Shown in pieces: positions 15,628 through 24,363 of a stretch of 64,000 bases of DNA. The notes under the pieces are model-generated. The model saw only the letters and a program-made list of their open reading frames with translations. It was not told the origin of the DNA and ran no database searches. Position numbers and translations under genes: made by a program. Every line of letters begins with the position of its first letter. The stretch's first letter is position 1. Source of the DNA: Dokdonella_A sp040005635 (GTDB lineage: Bacteria; Pseudomonadota; Gammaproteobacteria; Xanthomonadales; Rhodanobacteraceae); NCBI GenBank assembly GCA_040005635.1, contig JBDTYM010000003.1, forward strand, positions 1 to 64,000. The letters are read 5' to 3'.

Positions 15628-17400
15628 CTATGGATCTTCGAAGCCGTTGCAGTAGATCGTGTCCGCGACCGCACAAGTTGGCGGCGGCAGCTGCGTCTGG
15701 ATTTCGTACGCGCCGAGATCAGACGGCCCGAAATCATTGGCGATGTCGAGCAAGTCGACGGAGCGCGGATTGCCGTCGAGATCGACGTCGTCGATTTCCG
15801 GTGCGACATCGACGCCGGGCGAGCCGCGCAGCAGGTGATAGTCGCCGTTGGCCGAATCGACAAACGCGGGCGTGCCCTGCAGGATGCCAATGCCGCCGGC
15901 CAGCGAAGACGTATCGTTGGTCAAGACGTACAGTGCAGTCAGGTCGGCGGCCGGACCCGTGAAATGGATGGTCTGCTTGTCCGGCTGGTAGACGATCGAG
16001 TTGGTCACCTCGGCGAAGTTGAGGTCTGCCATGATCACTTCGGCGGCGCCAATCTGATTGTCCGCGATCGTGCTCGTATCGACGATCAGCTGATTGCCTG
16101 TTGCACCGCCTCGCGCGTCGATCAGGTCGCCGCTGGCGATGTTGCCGGTCAGCAAGCTGTTGTGAAGCCGTACGGAGTAGCCGCCTGGAGTGCTGTCGGC
16201 ATCGGCGAAAAATCCGATCAGGCTCTCGCCCTGATTGGCGCGCATGAGTGTGCGATCCGCGCTCATGCTGCCAGACCGCCCAATCTGGATCACCGCACCG
16301 GTCATATCCGTTGCCACGTTGTTGGCTATTTCGTTGCAGAACGGACCAGTCGCACACGTAACCTGCGGGATAGGAGCCAACGGGGTCAGGCATGTGTCGT
16401 CGTTCAGCAGAACGCTCGCACCGATCCCGCCATCATCATTGCCGTAGATTGCCGCACCGATTGCCGCGGTGTTGTTGTCGATCGCGAAATCGTTGGCACA
16501 CAACGTGGCGACGGCGCCCTGCTGCGAGGATTCCAGGTAGACGCCGCCACCGACGGTGGCAAGGTTGTTGTAGAGGATGCCCTGGTTGTAGAGGTTCACG
16601 GTCACCGTGCTGTCGCCGGCCGCCAGCGCGGCGATGCCGCCGCCGTAGATTGCCGTGTTGTTGTTGAGGTTGGCGTTGATATACGCGTGCGCCGGCCCGA
16701 TCATTTCGATGCCACCCCCAAAACCGATGTCGTCAGTGCCTTCCGCGGCATTGAACGTGATGTAGTTGCTCGCGTCCGCGACCAGTGTCGAGAATCCTTC
16801 CAGGCGGATGCCGCCACCTTGTCCGCTCGCGGTGTTCAGCGAGATGGCCGTCGACAGAAGGGTCAGCGTCGCCGTGCCCGATGGGCTCATGTCGATGCCG
16901 CCACCATAGCCGGCCCGGTTGCCGTGGACCCACACGCTGGCCAGTTCCAGAGAGCCTATGCCACCGAAGTAGATACCGCCGCCCTTGTGGCTGCCGTCGA
17001 GATCGCCGCCACTGATGTCGAGATTGGCCAGATAGACCGCGCTGTCGCCTTCGATCTCGAACACGCTGTGGCCGCTCGTGCCGGTGATCTGGATCGGCTC
17101 GCCGGCTTCGGTGCCGTCACACGTCTCGTAGCCACCGAGGAAATTGATTTTCTGTCCATTGACGAGAACATGCTGGCTCGAATACGTGACATCCCTCGCG
17201 ATGAAAAGGCTGTTGCCCTCGGGATCGGTCGATGCGTTGATGGCGTCCTGCAGAGTGCTGAAGTTGCAGGAGGCATCGCCGCCGACGGTAAAGGTCGCGA
17301 ACGCGAAAGCGTGCGAGGAAATGCTCAGAAGCACGGCCGCGAGCACCCACGGCGTGGAGGCGCGTGAGCGCAGGAACGGACGCACTATCGAAGTGATCAT
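15628..17400 (-). CDS. Exported beta-helix protein with choice-of-anchor Q and GFE tail (paralogue 2)
   Basis: A 590-residue exported protein with a signal peptide ending near AFA. The ATG follows GGGAGAA by 8 nt. The order of segments matches the downstream paralogue: FTVGGDASCNFSTLQDAINA, a SGTSGHS...FEIEG block, SHKGGGIYFGG, the CANDF-ID-NTA block, and the C-terminal DLGAYEIQTQLPPPTCAVADTIYCNGFEDP region. Beta-helix repeats make up the bulk. The two genes are 213 nt apart in the same direction and clearly arose by tandem duplication. The 3' ends encoding the tail are the best conserved part. Confidence 0.85.
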   Translation of the reverse strand: MITSIVRPFLRSRASTPWVLAAVLLSISSHAFAFATFTVGGDASCNFSTLQDAINASTDPEGNSLFIARDVTYSSQHVLVNGQKINFLGGYETCDGTEAGEPIQITGTSGHSVFEIEGDSAVYLANLDISGGDLDGSHKGGGIYFGGIGSLELASVWVHGNRAGYGGGIDMSPSGTATLTLLSTAISLNTASGQGGGIRLEGFSTLVADASNYITFNAAEGTDDIGFGGGIEMIGPAHAYINANLNNNTAIYGGGIAALAAGDSTVTVNLYNQGILYNNLATVGGGVYLESSQQGAVATLCANDFAIDNNTAAIGAAIYGNDDGGIGASVLLNDDTCLTPLAPIPQVTCATGPFCNEIANNVATDMTGAVIQIGRSGSMSADRTLMRANQGESLIGFFADADSTPGGYSVRLHNSLLTGNIASGDLIDARGGATGNQLIVDTSTIADNQIGAAEVIMADLNFAEVTNSIVYQPDKQTIHFTGPAADLTALYVLTNDTSSLAGGIGILQGTPAFVDSANGDYHLLRGSPGVDVAPEIDDVDLDGNPRSVDLLDIANDFGPSDLGAYEIQTQLPPPTCAVADTIYCNGFEDP

Positions 17401-17737
17401 CGCAGCGGTTCTCCCTTGTCGGATTGGACAAGCTAGAAAGAACGCCGCTCGGGTTGGAGTTCAGACATGAGCCACGAGATCTGGCACGGTACGTCCATTG
17501 CCGACGCACAACGCAGCGATGATTTCGGCGCAGCAGCGTGTTCAGACGACTGCCGTCCTGCGGCACTTCGCGGATTCAATGGCGCGCAGTATTTGGGCAA
17601 CGTTGAATAAGTCATCATTCCCGCTTTCGCGGGAATGACGTCAGTTGGAGACTTACTCAGCGTTGCCTTAGGCTCGATCCGATCGCGATCGGCTACGCGT
17701 GCGGGTACCGCATGGATCGCAGTATCTCTCTGAATGC
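17401..17737. other. Intergenic region with palindromic element
   Basis: No gene is visible between the kinase stop and the beta-helix start. It carries the 72-bp palindromic element at 17596-17667 and, near the beta-helix gene, AACGCCGCTC at 17441-17450, which is close to a motif in both kinase leaders. Confidence 0.5.
17596..17667. repeat. Nested palindromic (REP/MITE-like) element
   Basis: The outer arms (17596-17613 and 17650-17667) match as an imperfect 18-bp inverted repeat with two mismatches. Inside lies a perfect 10-bp hairpin, TCATTCCCGC/GCGGGAATGA (17615-17624 and 17629-17638), with a TTTC loop. The inner sequence resembles the widespread ATTCCCGCGAAAGCGGGAAT intergenic repeats of proteobacteria. 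Confidence 0.75.
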
Positions 17738-20677
17738 CTAGTGGATTCCGGGCGGGGCTTTCGCGAGGCGCGCGAGCAGGTCGACCGCATACGGCAAATG
17801 CGATGCGCGCAATGCAGGCCCGATCGCGGCACGCACTTTGTTCGATTCGTCACCGCGGCCGAGTGCATCGAGTGCGTTGGCCAAGGCGACCTGGGCTTCG
17901 AGCACGCGCGGGTCGTTCGCCGGAAACGGCGGACTACGTACGGCGATCACTTCACGCAACAGCGGCTCGGCTTCGGCGGCGCGACCGAGGGCGAGGTCGG
18001 CGCGCGCCAGCGCGAACAGCGGCGGCCCGAGTTCGAGGTGACGCGGCGGCAGCAGCTTGCGTGCCATGGCGACACTCTCGGTCGCGGTCGCCTGCGCCTT
18101 TGCGGCATCGCCGGTATCGAGCTCGGCCTGACTCAAGTTCGCGAGAAGCCCGCATAGCAGCGGGTCGGGTTTCGCGCCGCGCCGCGCATTCGCGGCGGCG
18201 CGGACTTCGGCCAGGGCGTCGTCGTAGCGATGCTCGAAGCGCAGGATATCGCCCAGGTTGCCGCGATCACGATTGAGCCAGCCCGACGACGGCGGTTCGT
18301 GTTGCTCTTCGATGTGGATCGCGTGGCGCATCGTTGCCTCGGCCTCTGCGTACTTGCCGTTCCAGCGCAGGACGATCGCCAGCGTCTTCATCGGATCGGC
18401 GCTGTCCCATGCGTCGTTCGAGCCCTGCAACTTCGCCCACACCGCGAGCGTCCGGCGCAACGCGGCCTCGGCTTCGTCGAAGCGCCCCAGGCGCAAGTAG
18501 TCGCCACCGATATTCGAGTAGGCGGCCGCGCTCAGCTCGGGGCGAGCGTCTGACAGTTTTTCCACCGCGTGCATCATCTGCAGGCGCCCTTGCAGGCCCT
18601 CCTCGGCGCCGCCGCGCGCCTCGATCGCCGTGTACAGATTGCTGCGTTGAATCAAAGTCTCGCGGTGCTCGGGGCCGTAAATCTTCTCGTATACGCCGAG
18701 CGCCTCGCGATCCACGCGTTCCGAACCGTCATAGTCCCCGGAATAGTTCAATACTTCGGCCAGCGCCTGCAGTCCGTTGGCGACGCTGCTGTGCACCGGT
18801 CCGTGCACGGCACGAGCCGTGTCGACCGCGCGCTGCAATGTTTCCTTGGCCTCGTCGAAAAGCGACAGTTCGGTCAGCTCGGTGCCGAGTTCGTAGAGGT
18901 CGTCGGCCACGGCCGCGTGGCGATCGCCGTATATCGCACGGTCGCTGGCCAGTGCCGCCCGCATGATCGGCTCCGCACTCTTCGAGTTGTCCTGGCCATG
19001 CAACGTTCTTGCGATGATTCGACGCGCTTCCGAGGCCGAATCGATGCCCACGCGGCCGGCGCGTTCGGCCACCTCGAGCGCCTGCTTCGCGTGGCCGAGG
19101 GCGTCGTCGAACTTGCGCTTCTCCGACTCGACGCTCGCGATCGTCATCAGCGTGCGCGCCCTGACTTCGTCCGAGATCCCCGCTTCGGAAACCACCGCAG
19201 CCGCCTGCTTCAACAGCGGCTCGGCGTGCGCATAGTCGCCGAGGTCCCAGTACAGGTGGGCGAGCAGGACGGTCAGATCGAGGCGGGTGCCGGGTTGGAA
19301 CTCGGTGCTGGCGGAAAGCTGCTGTTCGCCCTGATTGAGCAGCTGTTGGGCGGCGATGGGCTTGCCGAGGTTTGCGTCAGGTTCGGCCTGGTCGAACACG
19401 CCGACCAGGAACTGCCGCGTCGCATCGGCGCGCTCGGCCTGCGCGCGCGCGAGCTGCGCCTGCTGGCGCGCGATAGTCGCCTGCCACAACGCAGCGCCGA
19501 GCGCCGCGAAGATCGCCAGCAGGAACGCGAAGGTCGTCAGCACACCGCCCTTGTGGCGCGCGACGAACTTGCGCGCGCGGTACCAGGTCGATGGCGGATG
19601 CGCGGCGACCGGCTGGCCCGCGAGATGGCGCTCGATGTCGTCGGCGAACGCGCCGGCCGATGCGTAGCGTCGTTCCGGATCGCCGGCAGTCGCCTTCATC
19701 ACGATGTTGTCGAGATCGCCACGCAGCTGGCGGCGTGTCACCTTCGGTGGTGCCGGCAGCACGCCGGGCGTGCTGTCTTCGCTGATGCGCGAGGACGGCG
19801 TGTGGCTGTCGCCTTGTTCGCGCCGGCTGCCGGTCGTCAGCTCGCCGAGCAGGATGCCGAGCGAGTAGACATCGGTCGCCGTCGTGATCGCGCCGTGGCT
19901 GAACTGCTCCGGCGCTGCGTACGCCGGGGTCATCGCATGATGCTGCGTGTGGGTGACGTCGCCGTCCAGTTCGGCGTCGAGCAGCTTGGCAATGCCGAAG
20001 TCGAGCAGTTTGACGTCGCCCTCGGGTGTGACCAGCACGTTCGACGGCTTCAGGTCGCGGTGCACGATCAGGGCGCGATGCGCCGCCTCCACTGCGCGGC
20101 AGACGGCAACGAACAATTGCAATCGCTGACGCATATCGAGCTGATGCTCACGCGCGTAGTCGGTGATCGGGTGGCCATCGATGAGTTCGAGTGCGATGTA
20201 GGGAACGCCTGTATCGGTCACGCCACCTTCGATCAGGCGGGCAATGCCCGGGTGACGCAGCTGCGCGAGCGCGAGCCGCTCGCTGCGAAAGCGGCGTTGT
20301 TCCTCGTTCGAATACAGGCCACGGCGCAACAGCTTGAGTGCAACCGTCTGGGTGACGCCGGCCTGTTCGCGAGTCGCACGGAACACGATCGAGGAACCGC
20401 CCTCGCCGAGTTTGTCGAGCACGCTGAACGGTCCGATCGTGGTGCCGCGTGGCAACGCCAGTTCCGCTTCAGTCTCGCCGACGCGACCGAGCAAGACATC
20501 GAACGGTCCGTCGAGGACGCGGGCCGCCCCATCGGCGTCCGCGGCAAGCATGCGTTCGATGGCGGCTCGTTGCCGCGCGTCGGCGCAGTTCTGCGTCAGG
20601 TAGGCAGCGCGCTCCGGCGGGGCGAGCGTGAGCGCGACTTCGAAGAGTTCGCGCGTCGGCAGCTTCGGATCGGTCAT
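17738..20677 (-). CDS. Membrane Ser/Thr protein kinase with TPR-like sensor (kinase A)
   Basis: A 979-residue Hanks-type receptor kinase. The catalytic domain spans about residues 82-360. It has the Gly loop LGEGGSSIVF, ATP-binding Lys115 (TVALKLL), catalytic Asp209 (HRDLKPSN), the DFG Asp227 and APEQF. One membrane helix (about 378-397) is followed by a long extracytoplasmic or soluble TPR-like half (for example YAHAEPLLKQAAAVVSEAG, FDEAKETLQRAVDTARAVHG). All catalytic residues are present, so it should be active. It is a tandem paralogue of the upstream kinase; the kinase and membrane parts are nearly identical while the TPR halves differ. The pairing with an ECF sigma gene is common in this lineage. 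Confidence 0.92.
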   Translation of the reverse strand: MTDPKLPTRELFEVALTLAPPERAAYLTQNCADARQRAAIERMLAADADGAARVLDGPFDVLLGRVGETEAELALPRGTTIGPFSVLDKLGEGGSSIVFRATREQAGVTQTVALKLLRRGLYSNEEQRRFRSERLALAQLRHPGIARLIEGGVTDTGVPYIALELIDGHPITDYAREHQLDMRQRLQLFVAVCRAVEAAHRALIVHRDLKPSNVLVTPEGDVKLLDFGIAKLLDAELDGDVTHTQHHAMTPAYAAPEQFSHGAITTATDVYSLGILLGELTTGSRREQGDSHTPSSRISEDSTPGVLPAPPKVTRRQLRGDLDNIVMKATAGDPERRYASAGAFADDIERHLAGQPVAAHPPSTWYRARKFVARHKGGVLTTFAFLLAIFAALGAALWQATIARQQAQLARAQAERADATRQFLVGVFDQAEPDANLGKPIAAQQLLNQGEQQLSASTEFQPGTRLDLTVLLAHLYWDLGDYAHAEPLLKQAAAVVSEAGISDEVRARTLMTIASVESEKRKFDDALGHAKQALEVAERAGRVGIDSASEARRIIARTLHGQDNSKSAEPIMRAALASDRAIYGDRHAAVADDLYELGTELTELSLFDEAKETLQRAVDTARAVHGPVHSSVANGLQALAEVLNYSGDYDGSERVDREALGVYEKIYGPEHRETLIQRSNLYTAIEARGGAEEGLQGRLQMMHAVEKLSDARPELSAAAYSNIGGDYLRLGRFDEAEAALRRTLAVWAKLQGSNDAWDSADPMKTLAIVLRWNGKYAEAEATMRHAIHIEEQHEPPSSGWLNRDRGNLGDILRFEHRYDDALAEVRAAANARRGAKPDPLLCGLLANLSQAELDTGDAAKAQATATESVAMARKLLPPRHLELGPPLFALARADLALGRAAEAEPLLREVIAVRSPPFPANDPRVLEAQVALANALDALGRGDESNKVRAAIGPALRASHLPYAVDLLARLAKAPPGIH

Positions 20678-20888
20678 CGCGGATCCCGTGTGCGCAGGTG
20701 CGGTGGAATCGATAACGCCGTTCTTCGCGCCGCCAGGACATCAATCGGCGCTCATCCCGGCGGCAAATCCGAACAGGTGAGTGCGGCTTCTGCGCCACGG
20801 TACGAGAAATGGACGGGATTGCCGGACATCCCGAGCAACGACCGCAGGAATGGTAGCCGACGCGAGCGCATGAACGGCAGAAGGGTGA

Positions 20889-23693
20889 TCATGGCGTCGC
20901 CAGCCGCCGCGCAGCGCGCAGATCATCGACTTGCACGGCCTCTGCGGGCACGCCCAATGTCAGAGCCTGCTGTGCATGCGCACGCGCTGCCGCGGCGTCA
21001 CCCGCAGCGGCGGATGCCAAGGCGTTCGTCGTCAAAAGACGGAACATCAGGGGTGTCGCCCGCGCCTCGATCGACTGCCATCGTGCGATGGCCGGCTCGA
21101 TTTCAGCCAGCGCCTCGTTCGAGCGATGCAGTGCAATCAATGCGTTCGCATGCACGACCTTGGCGAGCACGGCTTCGCGTCCATTCATCAGATTCGCGCC
21201 GGTGAAAATCTTCTCGGCCTGGCTGCTCAACTCGATGGCTTCAGTCGCCTTTGCGCGCCTCAATGCGATATCGGCCAGCGTCGTCTGGATTTCGGCAACG
21301 TTCGGATGTGTTTCGCCAAAAAGCTGCTTGCGTTGCTCGAATGCCTCGCTCGCCAGCGAGGCTGCTTCGTCCAGCCGCTGTTGTTGCAATCGAATCGTTG
21401 CAAGCGTGTTCCTGATGCGTGCGCACATGTCGTTCTTGGCACCCTCGGCCGTCGCACACACGGTCGATGCCTCGAGCAAATACGTTTCGGCCGCCGGGAT
21501 GTGTCCCTGCTCTTTCTGCAGGGAGGCGTTGGCTACCAGGGATCCGAGCATCCCAATGCTGCCGCTGGCGAAGGCATGGCGGTCGATATCGAGCGCCTCA
21601 TGCAGCGGTGCCTCCGCTTCGGCATACAGTCCGAGCGAGACGCGTACCCTGCCGAGGTTGCGCAGATTCGTCGCGAAAACGGGGCTCAGCGGTGAAATAC
21701 CCCGGGCGATCCCGATCGCCTCGCTGAGCAAGGCCTCGCCGTCGCGATAGTCGCCGAGCTTGATCTTATTGACGGCGAGATTGTTCAGCATTTCGCTATA
21801 GCTCACGTCGGGCGAGAGCCCGAGTTCGTGCCAGCGCTGGACGATCGGCTCGAGCGCAGCGAGCGTCGCCTCGGACTTGCCGGCCAGGCTCAGCGTCTTG
21901 CCCGGGAACGCCGCAATCGTGAGTGCCTCGCGCGAATCCGGCCGCATGACGCGTGCTCCCATCGCGGCGGCTTCGTGCGCGATGTCCAGTGCCGCATCGA
22001 CCTTGCCGGTGCGGACTTCGGCCGCGGTGAGCATTTCCAGACCTTCGATCGCGATCTTGCTGTCGTGCGCGCGGAAGTACGGAAGCAGCGGGCGCAGCAG
22101 GCGATCGGCTTCGTCGAAGCGACCGAGACGCTCGATCGCGTTGGCGAGTTGGACTGCTGCAGACCATCGCTCGGGATCATCTTCCGCATACAGGTCGCGC
22201 TTGATCGCGAGCGCTTTCTCGAGCAGTTCACGCGAAGTGTCGAGATCGCCATAGGTCATGCTGACCATGCCCAGCGTCACCATCACATCGGCGCGGATCG
22301 AGGGCAGCAGCGCCGCGTCCTGATTGACGCGCTCGCGCGCTGATGCAACGAGTACGTCCACGGTGGGTTTTTCCGCCGCCGGCACTTTCGCCTGCGCGGC
22401 GTCCAGCAGACTGACGAGGAAATCGCGCACGGCGACGGCACGTGCCGCTTGCTCGTCCGCGCGCCGCGCCTGCTGGCGAGCGACATTGGCCTGCCACAGA
22501 GCAAAGCCGAGCGCGGCAAAGACCGCGAGCAGGAACGCCGCCGTGGTGAGCACGCCGCCTTTGTGGCGTGCGACGAACTTGCGCGTGCGATACCAGGTCG
22601 ATGGCGGGTGCGCGGCGACCGGCTGGCCCGCGAGATGGCGCTCGATGTCGTCCGCGAACGCGCCGGCCGAAGTGTAGCGTCGTTCCGGATCGTCGGCAGT
22701 CGCCTTCAGCACGACGTTGTCGAGATCGCCACGCAGCTGGCGCCGCGTGACCTTCGGCGACGCCGGCAGCACGCCTGGAGTGGACACCTCGCCGATCTGC
22801 GACGAGGGAGTGTGGCTGTCGCCTGGTTCGCGTCGGCCGCCGGTGATCAATTCTGCGAGCAGGACGCCGAGCGAGTAGACATCCGTCGCCGTCGTGATCG
22901 CGCCGTGGCTGAACTGCTCGGGCGCTGCGTACGCGGGCGTCATCGCATGATGCTGCGTGTGCGTGACGTCTTCATCCGCTTCGGCGTCGAGCAGTTTGGC
23001 AATGCCGAAGTCGAGCAGCTTGACGTCGCCGTCGTGCGTCACCAGCACGTTCGACGGCTTCAGGTCGCGGTGCACGATCAGGGCGCGATGCGCCGCCTCC
23101 ACTGCGCGGCAGACGGCAACGAACAACTGCAGGCGATGGCGCAGATCCAGTCGCTGCTCGCGCGCATACTCGGTAATCGGCTTGCCGTCGATGAGTTCGA
23201 GCGCGATATAGGGAACGCCTGCAGCGGTCACGCCGCCTTCGATCAGGCGGGCAATGCCGGGGTGACGCAGCTGCGCGAGCGCGAGCCGCTCGCTGCGGAA
23301 GCGGCGTTGTTCCTCGTTCGAATACAGGCCGCGGCGCAACAGCTTGAGCGCGACGGTCTGGGTGACGCCGGCCTGTTCGCGAGTCGCACGGAACACGATC
23401 GAGGAGCCGCCCTCACCGAGCTTTTCCTCGAGTGTGAACGGGCCGACGCTGGAACCGATCGGCGACACCGTCTCGGTTTCGCTGCGGCTGTCGCCGACGC
23501 GGTCGAGCAGCGCATCGAAGGAGTCGTCGAGAACGTGCGCCGCCGCATCCGCGTCCACGGCGAGCATGCGCTCGACGATCGCGCGCTGCGCAGCATCGGC
23601 GCAGTGCTGTGCGAGGAACGCGACACGCTCGTCGGGTGCGAGGGCTAGCGCGACTTCGAAGAGTTCGCGCGTCGGCGGCTTCGGATCGGTCAT
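20889..23693 (-). CDS. Membrane Ser/Thr protein kinase with TPR-like sensor (kinase B)
   Basis: A 934-residue Hanks-type receptor kinase. Its kinase half matches kinase A almost residue for residue: Gly loop LGEGGSSIVF, Lys117, HRDLKPSN with Asp211, DFG with Asp229, APEQF. A membrane helix follows (about 380-400). The C-terminal half is a different TPR-like array (DTSRELLEKALAIKRDLYAE, LYAEAEAPLHEALDIDRHAF, TEAIELSSQAEKIFTGANL). It lies 62 nt downstream of the ECF sigma gene and 211 nt upstream of kinase A, all on the minus strand. Substrate is unknown; regulation of the neighbouring sigma factor is a reasonable guess. Confidence 0.92.
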   Translation of the reverse strand: MTDPKPPTRELFEVALALAPDERVAFLAQHCADAAQRAIVERMLAVDADAAAHVLDDSFDALLDRVGDSRSETETVSPIGSSVGPFTLEEKLGEGGSSIVFRATREQAGVTQTVALKLLRRGLYSNEEQRRFRSERLALAQLRHPGIARLIEGGVTAAGVPYIALELIDGKPITEYAREQRLDLRHRLQLFVAVCRAVEAAHRALIVHRDLKPSNVLVTHDGDVKLLDFGIAKLLDAEADEDVTHTQHHAMTPAYAAPEQFSHGAITTATDVYSLGVLLAELITGGRREPGDSHTPSSQIGEVSTPGVLPASPKVTRRQLRGDLDNVVLKATADDPERRYTSAGAFADDIERHLAGQPVAAHPPSTWYRTRKFVARHKGGVLTTAAFLLAVFAALGFALWQANVARQQARRADEQAARAVAVRDFLVSLLDAAQAKVPAAEKPTVDVLVASARERVNQDAALLPSIRADVMVTLGMVSMTYGDLDTSRELLEKALAIKRDLYAEDDPERWSAAVQLANAIERLGRFDEADRLLRPLLPYFRAHDSKIAIEGLEMLTAAEVRTGKVDAALDIAHEAAAMGARVMRPDSREALTIAAFPGKTLSLAGKSEATLAALEPIVQRWHELGLSPDVSYSEMLNNLAVNKIKLGDYRDGEALLSEAIGIARGISPLSPVFATNLRNLGRVRVSLGLYAEAEAPLHEALDIDRHAFASGSIGMLGSLVANASLQKEQGHIPAAETYLLEASTVCATAEGAKNDMCARIRNTLATIRLQQQRLDEAASLASEAFEQRKQLFGETHPNVAEIQTTLADIALRRAKATEAIELSSQAEKIFTGANLMNGREAVLAKVVHANALIALHRSNEALAEIEPAIARWQSIEARATPLMFRLLTTNALASAAAGDAAAARAHAQQALTLGVPAEAVQVDDLRAARRLATP

Positions 23694-23755
23694 GGCGGAT
23701 CCCGTGTGCGCAGTTCGGTGAAGCCCATAACGCCGTTCGTCACACAGCTAGGACA

Positions 23756-24301
23756 TCATTCCAGTACCGAATGCAGGAACGCGCGTGCATAGCGCCAGTC
23801 GCGATCGACCGTGCGGCGCGTCAGCTGCAGCAATTCGGCGACCTGCTCCGGCGACAATCCGGCAAACCAGCGCAGCTCCACCACACGGGCGGCGCGCTCG
23901 TCGACCTGTTCGAGCTGCTTGAGCGCCTCGTCGAGCGCAAGCGCCTGTTCGGCGCTCTCGATCGCGACCAGCAGTTCACCATTGCCGGTCATCGTCACCT
24001 TGATCCAGTCGCCGCCCGCCTTCTGGCGCATGCGATCGCGCGCGCGGTCGGCGAGCAGGTGACGCATCGCGCGTGCGGCGTACGAGAAGAACTGTCCCGG
24101 ATGCTCGAACGCGAGTTCGCGGCCCTTGTCGACGCGCAGATACAACTCGTGCACCAGCGCGGTGGTGTCGAGCGTGCCGCGACCGCCGCGTGCGAGCTGC
24201 CGGCTGGCCAGCTGCTTGAGGCGATCGTAGACGGCGCCGAACAGCTCCTGCGGCGGTGTTCCGGGCGGACCCTTGCTGGCGGAGACGGGAGGTTCGGACA
24301 T
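23756..24301 (-). CDS. ECF-type RNA polymerase sigma factor, TIGR02999-like
   Basis: An intact 181-residue sigma factor. Region 2 is visible in ELFGAVYDRLKQLASRQ, TTALVHELYLRV, FFSYAARAMRHLLADRARDR and KAGGDW. Region 4 ends the protein: ERAARVVELRWFAGLSPEQVAELL and TVDRDWRYARAFL. ATG 24301 has GAGG 5 nt upstream. The leader between the response regulator stop and this ATG can fold into two alternative hairpins, one covering the GAGG. Two Ser/Thr kinases follow downstream. Such sigma factors usually serve a few local promoters; targets here are unknown. Confidence 0.9.
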   Translation of the reverse strand: MSEPPVSASKGPPGTPPQELFGAVYDRLKQLASRQLARGGRGTLDTTALVHELYLRVDKGRELAFEHPGQFFSYAARAMRHLLADRARDRMRQKAGGDWIKVTMTGNGELLVAIESAEQALALDEALKQLEQVDERAARVVELRWFAGLSPEQVAELLQLTRRTVDRDWRYARAFLHSVLE

Positions 24302-24346
24302 GGCGACCTCGCTGCGAAGCTGCAGTCTAGCGAGGCTGCGCTTCGC
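24302..24346 (-). promoter_or_regulatory. Candidate RNA switch: alternative hairpins at the sigma-factor ribosome binding site
   Basis: Read on the minus strand the leader is GCGAAGC, GCAG, CCTCGCT, AGACTGCA, GCTTCGC, AGCGAGG, TCGCC, then ATG. CCTCGCT (24335-24329) pairs perfectly with AGCGAGG (24313-24307), which contains the Shine-Dalgarno GAGG. GCGAAGC (24346-24340) pairs perfectly with GCTTCGC (24320-24314). The two 7-bp stems interlock with no spacer between their 3' strands, so both should not form fully at once. One state hides the ribosome site and the other frees it. Seen in sequence; regulation is inferred. Confidence 0.45.
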
Positions 24347-24363
24347 TGGCGACCGCCGCGGTG

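Noticed and set aside
18569..21205. 878-codon plus-strand frame over kinase A
   Set aside because: Antisense to a gene with intact kinase motifs; composition and lack of motifs mark it as a shadow.
24302..24346. Full H-type pseudoknot from the two sigma-leader stems
   Set aside because: The 3' strands of the stems abut with no loop nucleotide to cross a 7-bp stem, so alternative hairpins are more plausible than a simultaneous pseudoknot.
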